Source of the DNA: CAYUYV01 sp050331455
GTDB taxonomy: Bacteria > Pseudomonadota > Alphaproteobacteria > JAJFIK01
NCBI GenBank assembly: GCA_050331455.1
Contig: JBHJGV010000015.1
Span: 1 to 64,000 of the forward strand
Length of the DNA stretch: 64,000 nt
Direction: 5' to 3'
Of the stretch, positions 42,389-49,916 are shown in pieces. A program made the position numbers and the translations under genes. The notes beneath the pieces were generated by a model. The model worked only from the letters and a program-made list of their open reading frames with translations. It searched no databases and was not told where the DNA came from. Every line of letters begins with the position of its first letter. Position 1 is the stretch's first letter.

Positions 42389-42617
42389 ATGGGCAAAACA
42401 CATTCACGATGTGACCGGCCGCGTGGTGTCGATCATCGGCGGCAGCTTGGGCTTGGGCCGGGACTTGGACGCCTCCCATATGCGGGCTTGGGACACCCTT
42501 GCGTTGGCGCGTGGGGGACAGCCGGACGAGATCACCGCCGCCGCCCTTTACTGCGTCCGCGACCACGCCGGCGACACCACCGGCGCGCTCCTGCGGATTG
42601 ACGGCCGCTCACAGTGA
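42389..42617 (+). pseudogene. Decayed short-chain dehydrogenase gene
   Basis: Remnant of an SDR oxidoreductase. ATG at 42389 starts in one frame (MGK), and one extra A in the AAAA run at 42395-42398 shifts it. In the other frame IHDVTGRVV is followed by the NAD-binding loop region SIIGGSLGLGR. After about 15 more residues the frame jumps to the C-terminal SDR block GQPDEITAAALYC...TGALLRIDG and stops at 42617. Roughly 170 residues, including the catalytic Ser/Tyr/Lys, are missing. Both ends match the family in order, so frameshift plus internal deletion is the best reading. The downstream frame alone could be mistaken for a 68-aa gene with a GTG start. Confidence 0.65.
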
Positions 42618-42716
42618 GGCAAACCGCCGGCAATCACGCCGGGAGCCGCAAGAGCAATCGGTTTTCGTGCTCCGCAGGGCAGGACCGGCCCACCCCACGG
42701 ATCATCCGATTAAGGA

Positions 42717-43088
42717 TCAGTGATGGTGTTCCGCTGCGTCGGCTTCGGCCTTGGTGCGGTGGACGGTGCCCTTGGCGTGTTCCGCCGGCGCATAAACCGT
42801 GAAGAGCTTAAGGGGCACCGATCCCGTATTGATGAAATTGTGCTCGGCGCCGGCCGGCACCACGAACAGGCTGCCCTCGCCGATGGGCGCCTTTTCGCCC
42901 TCGATCACGGCCTCTCCCTCGCCGTCGATGAAGACGAGGATCTGGTCGAGGTCGTGCACTTCCATGCCGATGTCCTGGCCGGGCTCCACACTCATGATCA
43001 CCACCTGGCTGTAGCGGTTGGTGATCAGTTCCCGGCGAAAATCCGTGCCCTGCTTCGCCAGTGCGATAATGTTCTGGATGTGATCCAT
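42717..43088 (-). CDS. Single-domain cupin protein
   Basis: Small cytosolic protein of 123 aa with one cupin barrel. Motif 1 is GQDIGMEVHDLDQILVFIDG and motif 2 is FVVPAGAEHNFINTG. Motif 1 keeps only one histidine (VHDLDQ) where classical cupins have HxH, so metal ligation may differ. The chain ends AEHHH, which could add metal affinity. The substrate is unknown. A good GGAGAC site precedes the ATG. It follows the glycosyltransferase gene by 47 bp on the same strand. Confidence 0.82.
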   Translation of the reverse strand: MDHIQNIIALAKQGTDFRRELITNRYSQVVIMSVEPGQDIGMEVHDLDQILVFIDGEGEAVIEGEKAPIGEGSLFVVPAGAEHNFINTGSVPLKLFTVYAPAEHAKGTVHRTKAEADAAEHHH

Positions 43089-43135
43089 GCTCCGTCTCCT
43101 TGTACCCTATGGAACCGGCGGACGGACACGCACCT

Positions 43136-44077
43136 TTAGGAGCGGGCCCGGCTGAAATCGATCCCCAGATAGTTCTGCGGTCCGGGGATGAAAATCTTCT
43201 GCCAGAAATTCTTGCGCTTGAAGGGCATGCTCGCCACCGTCAGCACCGAGTGTATCTTCTGATAGGGCGTCATGGTGGAGGCGCGAATGGCCGCAATATA
43301 GTTCTTCACCATTTCCACCTGGGCGATGGACCTCACGGGCGACTTGCTGTCGATCCACTTGTTTTTCTGCACCCGGCTTTGGAAGAAACTCATTTTCGGG
43401 TGCACGCGCTTGTTGAACAGATCCTCCTGAATTTGTTTCCACTTGCCGACAATCGCCGATTCCGCGAGCAGGACCTTGTCGGCGCCGTAATAGCTGCGCT
43501 GCAGCTCCGAGGTCTCCAGGAAGGTCCGGCGGAACAGGCCGAAGACCTGAAGGCACCAGCACACGTCCAGCAGCACGCTCTTGAAGCGCAGATCGGCCCG
43601 CTTCTGCTCGGCGATCCGCGCCCCGTCCTCGCCCATGAACCGGTTGCCATGCCGGTCTTCATATTCGTTCTTCGCGGCATCGTAGATGAGCCGGTTGCCC
43701 TCCATGTCGAGCATGTTGAGCCGGGTATAGGACAGAACCACGTCCGGATCGTTGTCGAGGGCCTCCACGCAGCGCTCGAGCCAGGTCGGCTCGTAATAGT
43801 CGTCATGGGCATGCCAGGCGAAATACTGGCCCGTGGACTCGTGGAAGGTCTTGTTGAAGTTCGGCGAGGCACCCAGATTTTCCGGATTGCGTATATACCG
43901 GATGCGCGGATCACGCGCGGCAAAGCTCTCGCAGATCTCCTGCGTGTCGTCCGTGGACGCATTATCGCAGATGACCACTTCGAAATCCGTATAGGTCTGG
44001 GCCAGGATCGCTTCGAGGGCCGATCCCACATAGTTCGAGCCGTTATAGACGGGCAGTCCGATGGAAACTTTAGGCAT
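43136..44077 (-). CDS. Family 2 glycosyltransferase
   Basis: Cytosolic GT-A fold glycosyltransferase of 313 aa. The N-terminus VSIGLPVYNGSNYVGSALEA is the family 2 nucleotide-binding start, CDNASTDDTQ follows, and the metal-binding motif is HAHDDYYEP near 88-96. The acceptor-binding C-terminal half (about 190-313) is aromatic and Lys-rich, and no transmembrane helix is evident. No other polysaccharide gene is close, so donor and acceptor are unknown. It reads with the cupin downstream and the penicillin-acylase-like gene upstream (101 bp gap). Confidence 0.88.
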   Translation of the reverse strand: MPKVSIGLPVYNGSNYVGSALEAILAQTYTDFEVVICDNASTDDTQEICESFAARDPRIRYIRNPENLGASPNFNKTFHESTGQYFAWHAHDDYYEPTWLERCVEALDNDPDVVLSYTRLNMLDMEGNRLIYDAAKNEYEDRHGNRFMGEDGARIAEQKRADLRFKSVLLDVCWCLQVFGLFRRTFLETSELQRSYYGADKVLLAESAIVGKWKQIQEDLFNKRVHPKMSFFQSRVQKNKWIDSKSPVRSIAQVEMVKNYIAAIRASTMTPYQKIHSVLTVASMPFKRKNFWQKIFIPGPQNYLGIDFSRARS

Positions 44078-44178
44078 CCGTGTCCCCGTATGTCATGGGT
44101 GGAAGGGCGCGCCTCAGCCGCCTGCTCGGCCCGTGTCTTTGCAGGAATGCCATGGCAAATCAACCGAGGGCGCGCAGA

Positions 44179-46350
44179 TCAGCGGGCCCCGGGCCGGTAG
44201 CGGGCCGTGTGGCCGTCAAGGATGTCTGCCCGATCGAGCTTGACGGGCCGCATGTCCTCGGCGGCGAACAACGGCGTCTGGTCGGCGTAATGGGGCGATG
44301 TGGCATCCAAGGTCGCGCTGCCATAGGGGTGGACGGACCGGGCGGAAACGGTGCCGTCCTCGTCCCACTCCACGAAGATGACCAGCGTGTCACCGGCCGC
44401 GATATAGAGCCGCCCGTCATCCTGGATCCGCGCCGGATAGGCCGCCCGCAGGATGTCCGGACCGCCGGACAGGGGCAGGTCGATGGTGCCGCGCTTGATG
44501 CGGTTGACCGCGCCCCAGGACGGATCGAAGCGTCCGTGATGCTGCTCCAGCCACGCCACCGCTTCTCGGAACGCGTCCGCCGGCGCAGGCGCCGGGCGTC
44601 CGGTCAGCGGCTCGGTGACCGCATAGAGGGTGGACAGGACACCGAGGGCCGCATGGGTGCTGTCCTTGTTGGTCTGGAAATCCCAGTCGGCCAGGTGACG
44701 GGCCGCGGCGGCGAGGTCCGGCTCGCCCGACCAGTCCTCGGCAAGGATGGCCCGGACCGTGCGCACCGCGGTCGAGCCTTCCGCAAACCCCTTGTCATAT
44801 TTGACGGCGCTGAGGGCCGGCCCGTTCAGGACCGTATCCGGTGTCACGAGTTCCTGGATGCGCAGGCTGCGATTGGTCTCGCCCGTCTGCAGACCCATGG
44901 TGGCGGAGAAATCCTCCGGCTTTAGATTATCCGGCCCGTCCGTGGCGGAAAAGGGCGTGTTGTTGGCGTTGAAGACGAAGCCGGAGACCGGGTCGAACAG
45001 TTTCGGCACCGCATCGAAGGGTTTGAAGCCCTGCCAGATCAGGTCGGAGCGATCGCCGGGCAGATCCTTGGTCCAATCCCAACCCTCAAGACGATCCGGA
45101 AACAGACCGTTATGAAGATACCCGACGGCGCCGGTCTTGTCCGCATAGATATAGTTTATGCTCGGAAAGGCTTGGCGTGCCATGGCCTGAAGCCATTCTG
45201 CACGGGTTGAGGCCTTGTTGATCCCCAAATACTGGTCGAGCTGGCGCGCCTCGCCCATACCCGCGTAGCGTACGGCAAAGGCGCCCTTGTCGGTCTCGAT
45301 CACCGGGCCATGCCGGCTGCGTTTGACGGGACGCGTGGCCGTGAAGGCGAAGGGACCGAACAGGCGGATCTCGATGGTCGCGTCTTGCACCTCATAATCG
45401 AGCCACTGGCCATCGAGCCTGTACTGATCATCCCGCTTCGGATCGGTGACGAGCGCATAGACATCCACAAGGTCCGGCCGGTTCACCGTGGCCGCCCAGC
45501 CCAGATCCCTGTTGAAGCCGTGGAGAATGAGGGGCGTGCCCGGAAAGAGGCCGCCATAAATGTCGAGCCCTTCCTTGCTCACCAAATGCGCCTCATACCA
45601 GGCCACGGGACCATCCAGGGGCTGGTGGGAATTGACCACGAGATGGGTCTTGCCATCCGTGGAGCGGTCCGAAGAGAGGGCGAAGGCGTTCGAACCTTCC
45701 GGGGCCATGTCCGTGGGCTGCACGGTCAGGCTGGAGCCGTCCGTGCCCGGCGCCCGGGCCAGTTCGCGGGCTCCCTGGCCGGTGAACAAGGACACAAAGA
45801 CACCGTCGAGGCCATAGAACAGGGGCGTGCGCAACACGAATCCCGAAATCAGGTCTTCCGCCGTGAAGGGCAGCAGGCCACGCCAGGTCTCATCGAGATG
45901 ATCGGCCGCATAGAGATTGAGCCCATCCGCATAGGCCCGGGCGATCGCCTTTGCGTCCTCACTCAAAACCTCTCCGCTCGGCCCGTCGGCGAGGCCTTTG
46001 AGCGCCGTCTCGCGCACCTGGAGCAGGGCGACAAGATAATCCGTCGCCGCCGCATCGACGCCTTTGTAGCGGGCGAGCACGCCGCGGGTCGCCGCCACCG
46101 AGTCCTGAATGGTCTGGAAATCATCTTCGGCATGGGCATAGGCGAGGCCGAACACCGTGTCCCGGTCCCGCTCGCCAAAAACATGGGGAATGCCCCACGC
46201 GTCCCGGATGATCTCGACATCATAAGCCTTGGCCGCCTCGCGATAGGGCGCGGGATCGGGATGGGCTGGCAGGGGTGACCACAAATAGACGCCGGCACAC
46301 ACCAGCACGATGGCGACCAAACCCGCCACACCCGTCAAAATCCGCCTCAT
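44179..46350 (-). CDS. Penicillin acylase-family N-terminal nucleophile hydrolase
   Basis: Probable periplasmic or membrane-anchored amidase of 723 aa that should self-cleave into alpha and beta chains. A signal/anchor helix at about 4-24 precedes a tryptophan/proline stretch. The alpha chain contains AWGIPHVFGERDRDTVFGLAYAHAEDD, given here only by its family landmarks at 51-77. The beta chain would start at Ser220 in PEGSNAFAL, the nucleophile, with NSHQPLDGP about 25 residues on. The ATG at 46350 has GGGAGGG 7 nt upstream. Members cleave beta-lactams, bile acids or acyl-homoserine lactones; which applies here cannot be told. It is divergent from the carbonic anhydrase gene. Confidence 0.88.
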   Translation of the reverse strand: MRRILTGVAGLVAIVLVCAGVYLWSPLPAHPDPAPYREAAKAYDVEIIRDAWGIPHVFGERDRDTVFGLAYAHAEDDFQTIQDSVAATRGVLARYKGVDAAATDYLVALLQVRETALKGLADGPSGEVLSEDAKAIARAYADGLNLYAADHLDETWRGLLPFTAEDLISGFVLRTPLFYGLDGVFVSLFTGQGARELARAPGTDGSSLTVQPTDMAPEGSNAFALSSDRSTDGKTHLVVNSHQPLDGPVAWYEAHLVSKEGLDIYGGLFPGTPLILHGFNRDLGWAATVNRPDLVDVYALVTDPKRDDQYRLDGQWLDYEVQDATIEIRLFGPFAFTATRPVKRSRHGPVIETDKGAFAVRYAGMGEARQLDQYLGINKASTRAEWLQAMARQAFPSINYIYADKTGAVGYLHNGLFPDRLEGWDWTKDLPGDRSDLIWQGFKPFDAVPKLFDPVSGFVFNANNTPFSATDGPDNLKPEDFSATMGLQTGETNRSLRIQELVTPDTVLNGPALSAVKYDKGFAEGSTAVRTVRAILAEDWSGEPDLAAAARHLADWDFQTNKDSTHAALGVLSTLYAVTEPLTGRPAPAPADAFREAVAWLEQHHGRFDPSWGAVNRIKRGTIDLPLSGGPDILRAAYPARIQDDGRLYIAAGDTLVIFVEWDEDGTVSARSVHPYGSATLDATSPHYADQTPLFAAEDMRPVKLDRADILDGHTARYRPGAR

Positions 46351-46506
46351 CGCTGTCCCTCCCTGATCCCCATAGGTCTTGTGCATGCGCTCGATGCGGT
46401 TTGGGGAGCCATGCTCGGGCGCCGGATTGACCAAGCGCTGCGCCCGTCCTAAACCCCAAGACTAAGATAATGCACGACACGCCAAGAGGGCCAACGGACA
46501 AAAGGC

Positions 46507-47124
46507 ATGGTCAATACACTGTTAGAAAACAATCGCCGCTGGGCCAAAGATCGGGTGGACCAGGATCCCCAATTTTTCGACCGGCTCGTTGAGGTCCAGA
46601 CCCCGCGCTATCTGTGGATCGGCTGTTCCGACAGCCGCGTGCCGGCGAATGTGATCGTGGGCCTGGAGCCCGGGGCGATCTTCGTCCATCGCAATGTGGC
46701 GAATATCGTCCACCCGACCGACCTGAACTGCCTCACGGTGCTGCAATATGCGGTCGATGTGCTGAAGGTGAACCAGATCCTGGTCTGCGGCCATTATGGC
46801 TGCGGCGGCATCCAGGCGGCCCTCAACGATATCCGCGACGGAATGCTGCCCTATTGGCTGCGGCCCGTGCGCGATGTCATGGACCGCCATGTGGCCGATC
46901 TGCGGCGCCTGGAAGGGCAGGCCCGGCTCAACCGGCTGTGCGAACTCAATGTGGAGACACAGGTGCGCCAGGTGGCCGAAACGCCCATCTTGCAGGACGC
47001 CTGGGCACGCGGACAGGACGTGGAAGTCCATGGCCTCGTCTACGACCTCCATGACGGTTTGTTGCGCAAGCTGGATTGCAGTTGGACGCCCCGCTCCGTC
47101 GCCGCTGCCGCCCGGGAGGGTTGA
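46507..47124 (+). CDS. Beta-class carbonic anhydrase
   Basis: Zinc enzyme of 205 aa that interconverts CO2 and bicarbonate in the cytosol. Zn ligands and the Asp-Arg dyad are complete: Cys40, Asp42 and Arg44 in CSDSRVP, and His96 and Cys99 in CGHYGCGG. The end KLDCSWTPRSV fits the family. ATG 46507 is preceded by AAAGGC. Bicarbonate supply would serve carboxylases such as the biotin-dependent one at 23718-25712, although the genes are not linked. It is divergent from the penicillin-acylase-like gene, separated by 156 bp. Confidence 0.94.
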   Translation: MVNTLLENNRRWAKDRVDQDPQFFDRLVEVQTPRYLWIGCSDSRVPANVIVGLEPGAIFVHRNVANIVHPTDLNCLTVLQYAVDVLKVNQILVCGHYGCGGIQAALNDIRDGMLPYWLRPVRDVMDRHVADLRRLEGQARLNRLCELNVETQVRQVAETPILQDAWARGQDVEVHGLVYDLHDGLLRKLDCSWTPRSVAAAAREG

Positions 47125-47147
47125 GCCCCTTCGGCCAACCCATTCCC

Positions 47148-47197
47148 GCCCAAACCTGTCCGCCCGCCAGACCTGGCCGCTTGCCAGACTTGGCCGC
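47148..47197. repeat. Imperfect 17-bp repeats upstream of the M20 peptidase gene
   Basis: GCCAGACCTGGCCGC (47166-47180) and GCCAGACTTGGCCGC (47183-47197) differ at one base and have a period of 17 bp. A third, more diverged copy lies at about 47148-47163. The array fills the short gap between the carbonic anhydrase stop and the peptidase ribosome binding site. Confidence 0.7.
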
Positions 47198-47212
47198 CCA
47201 AAGGAGCCTCCC

Positions 47213-48640
47213 ATGACCCAACCCGCCACCCGCAGCGCCGCTGCACGCCGCTCCGATGACCTGTCACGGGTGCTTGATGCCGCCGATGCGGGCCTCGAGG
47301 CGAGCCTTGACCGGCTGTTCCAGCTCATGCGGATCGAAAGCGTGTCCACAGATCCGGCCTTTGCGCCGAAGGTGCGGGACGCGGCGGACTGGCTGGCGGC
47401 GGAACTGGGCGCCCTGGGCTTCACGGCCGAGGTGCGCCCGACCCGGGGTCACCCCATGGTGCTGGCCCGGTGGACGGGCAAGGGCGCCGAACCGCGTCCA
47501 CGCGTCCTGTTCTACGGTCACTACGATGTTCAGCCCGCGGACCCCGTCGAGCTGTGGGAGGCGCCGGCTTTCGAACCGCGCCTGGTCAAGGGTCCGGACG
47601 GGCAGCAGATCGTCGGTCGCGGTGCGTCCGACGACAAGGGTCAGCTCATGACCTTTATTGAGGCCTGCCGGGCCTGGATTTCTACGACAGGGGATCTGCC
47701 CGTCGACGTAACCATCCTGCTGGAGGGGGAGGAAGAGACCGGCAGCCCCAGCCTTGAGCCCTTTTTGGATGAAGCACAAAATGATCTGCAGGCGGATGTC
47801 GCCCTGGTCTGCGACACGGCCATGTGGGACCTCGACACACCGGCCGTGACGACCAGCTTGCGCGGCATGGTGGTCGACGAAGTAACCGTCACGGGCCCAT
47901 CGCGGGATCTCCATTCCGGCTTTTTCGGCGGCGCAGCGCGCAATCCCATCCATGTCCTTTCCCGGATCATCGGCGATCTTCATGGGGCGGATGGCCGCAT
48001 CCAGATCCCCGGATTTTATGATGGGGTCGAGGACCTGCCGTCTGAGCTTAAGGCCCAGTGGGACGGGCTCGGCCGTACGGACGCGGATATGCTGTCGGAT
48101 ATCGGCCTTAACGTCTGCGCCGGAGAAGCGGGGCGCAGCGCGCTGGAGATGACCTGGGCGCGGCCCGCCTGCGACGTGAACGGCATCTGGGGCGGCTACA
48201 CCGCGGAAGGCAGCAAGACCGTGATCCCGGCCGAAGCATCCGCGAAAGTCTCCTTCCGCCTCGTCGGTCAGCAGGATCCCCAGGCGATCCGGCAGGCCTT
48301 TCGTGCCTTCGTTGAGGCGCGTCTGCCGGCGGACTGCGAGGCCCGCTTCAAGGCCTACGGAGCCAATCCGGCCCTGTCGCTCGCCACGGACAGCGAGCCC
48401 CTGCGCCGTAGCCTGGGCGCCCTGCAGGACGAATATGGCAAACCGGCCGTGACCATCGGCTGCGGCGGCTCCATCCCCATTGTCGGCTCTTTCAAGACAA
48501 TGCTCGGGCTCGACAGCCTGATGGTCGGCTTCGCCCTCGAAAACGACCGGATCCATAGCCCTAACGAGAAGTACGAACTCAAGAGCTTCCACAAGGGCAT
48601 CCGCTCCTGGACCCGCATCCTGGAAGCCCTGGCCGGGTAA
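47213..48640 (+). CDS. M20-family dipeptidase/carboxypeptidase
   Basis: Cytosolic di-zinc peptidase of 475 aa of the M20 family (CNDP/DapE-ArgE fold), which cleaves dipeptides or N-acyl amino acids. Metal ligands are visible: His103 and Asp105 in FYGHYDVQPA, bridging Asp140 in GRGASDDKGQ, and the catalytic Glu in EGEEETGS (172-179). The dimerisation domain spans about 215-370 and the last ligand is in ENDRIHSPNEKYEL. The ATG has GGAG 7 nt upstream. Larger frames begin earlier but only in the carbonic anhydrase gene. It is co-directional with the methyltransferase gene 35 bp on. Confidence 0.92.
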   Translation: MTQPATRSAAARRSDDLSRVLDAADAGLEASLDRLFQLMRIESVSTDPAFAPKVRDAADWLAAELGALGFTAEVRPTRGHPMVLARWTGKGAEPRPRVLFYGHYDVQPADPVELWEAPAFEPRLVKGPDGQQIVGRGASDDKGQLMTFIEACRAWISTTGDLPVDVTILLEGEEETGSPSLEPFLDEAQNDLQADVALVCDTAMWDLDTPAVTTSLRGMVVDEVTVTGPSRDLHSGFFGGAARNPIHVLSRIIGDLHGADGRIQIPGFYDGVEDLPSELKAQWDGLGRTDADMLSDIGLNVCAGEAGRSALEMTWARPACDVNGIWGGYTAEGSKTVIPAEASAKVSFRLVGQQDPQAIRQAFRAFVEARLPADCEARFKAYGANPALSLATDSEPLRRSLGALQDEYGKPAVTIGCGGSIPIVGSFKTMLGLDSLMVGFALENDRIHSPNEKYELKSFHKGIRSWTRILEALAG

Positions 48641-48675
48641 GCCGCCCTGGGCAGGCCCCTTGGCCAGCGAACGAC

Positions 48676-49791
48676 ATGATGAGCGCCTCCCAAACCCTCG
48701 ATATCTTCATCGCGGCGCCTCCGGGGCTCGAGCCGGTTCTGCGTGAGGAGGCAGTGGAGGCGGGGTTCGGCGATGCGCAGGGTGTTCCGGGCGGCATTAC
48801 GATCAAAGGGGATTGGCCGGCGGTGTGGCGAGCCAATCTGATGCTGCGGGGGGCGTCCCGCGTGCTCGTCCGTGTGGGAGCGTTTCCGGCCCAGCATCTG
48901 GCGCAGCTCGACAAGCGGGCGCGGCGCCTGCCCTGGGCCGACCTGCTTGCAAGAGATATCCCGATCTCGGTGGAAGCGGTCTGCAAAGGCTCGCGGATCT
49001 ATCATTCCGGCGCGGCCGCCGAGCGGGTCGCCAAGGCCGCCACCGCCATCGCCGGAGCACGCACCGGCCCCGAAGCGCCGCTGAAGCTCCTCGTCCGCAT
49101 CCAGAACAATCAGTGCACCATCAGTCTCGATACGTCCGGCGACCTGCTGCACAAGCGCGGCTTCAAGCAGGCCGTGGGCCCCGCCCCGCTGCGTGAAACC
49201 CTGGCGGCGCTCCTCCTACGGATGTGCGGCTATCGGGGCACCGAGCCCGTCATGGACCCCATGTGCGGCTCCGGCACGTTCATTCTGGAAGCCGCCGACA
49301 TGGCCCTCGGCCTTCATCCCGGCCGTGCGAGGACCTTTGCCTTCGAAAAGCTGCCGAGTTTCGATGCGGCCGCTTGGGACGCCCTTAAAAGCGCGGTGCC
49401 GAGGACGCCGCCGGCGTTCCGCTTGACCGGATCGGACCGGGACCGGGGCGCTGTCACCATGGCCCGGGCCAACGCCGCCCGCGCCGGCCTCACCGCGATC
49501 ACCGCGTTCTATCAGCACACGGTGAGCGACCTACCGCGTCCGGATGGCCCGCCCGGCCTTGTCGTGGTCAACCCCCCCTATGGCGCGCGCCTGGGCGATG
49601 CAAACGCCCTGAAGGCGCTTTATGCAGCCCTGGGACGCACCCTGAAGGAACGGTTTGCCGGATGGCGCATCGGGCTCATCACCAGCGAGCCGGCCCTCGC
49701 CAAGGCGACTGCCCTGCCCTTCCGCGTCCCCGGCCCGCCCGTGCCCCATGGCGATCTGCGCATTCGCCTGTACCAGACCGGCCCTTTGTAA
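48676..49791 (+). CDS. THUMP-domain class I RNA methyltransferase (RlmL/YpsC type)
   Basis: Predicted 23S rRNA guanine-N2 methyltransferase (371 aa). The N-terminal THUMP domain (about 45-155) is followed by the diagnostic DTSGDLLHKRGFK at 152-164. The SAM-binding core has PVMDPMCGSGTF at 191-202, and the catalytic NPPYGARLG lies at 299-307. It corresponds to the RlmL N-terminal half only; the RlmK half present in E. coli is absent, as in many bacteria. Start ATG 48676 or the next codon's ATG at 48679 are equivalent. It follows the M20 peptidase gene closely but has no obvious functional link. Confidence 0.9.
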   Translation: MMSASQTLDIFIAAPPGLEPVLREEAVEAGFGDAQGVPGGITIKGDWPAVWRANLMLRGASRVLVRVGAFPAQHLAQLDKRARRLPWADLLARDIPISVEAVCKGSRIYHSGAAAERVAKAATAIAGARTGPEAPLKLLVRIQNNQCTISLDTSGDLLHKRGFKQAVGPAPLRETLAALLLRMCGYRGTEPVMDPMCGSGTFILEAADMALGLHPGRARTFAFEKLPSFDAAAWDALKSAVPRTPPAFRLTGSDRDRGAVTMARANAARAGLTAITAFYQHTVSDLPRPDGPPGLVVVNPPYGARLGDANALKALYAALGRTLKERFAGWRIGLITSEPALAKATALPFRVPGPPVPHGDLRIRLYQTGPL

Positions 49792-49831
49792 AGATCCGCA
49801 AAACAGTGCTGCCCGGACAGGCGCTAGGGGC

Positions 49832-49885
49832 AAAAAAAAGCAAAAGTAAAAAAGGGTTGAACGGGTTGCCGGGCTGGTGTTTTCT
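49832..49885 (+). promoter_or_regulatory. Possible promoter with A-tract UP element before the ABC exporter gene
   Basis: An A-rich block (49832-49853, three A-tracts) stands out in this GC-rich window and is followed by TTGAAC (49857-49862), a 17-bp spacer and TTTTCT (49880-49885). The order fits an UP element plus -35 and a weak -10. It lies in the 125-bp gap after the methyltransferase gene, which overlaps no other gene. Confidence 0.4.
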
Positions 49886-49916
49886 GCGCGGCCCTCGCCA
49901 AATCTGGGAGAACCCC

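Noticed and set aside
42411..42617. A genuine 68-residue small gene with GTG start
   Set aside because: Its two halves match the beginning and end of an SDR with the catalytic middle missing, so a pseudogene fits better.
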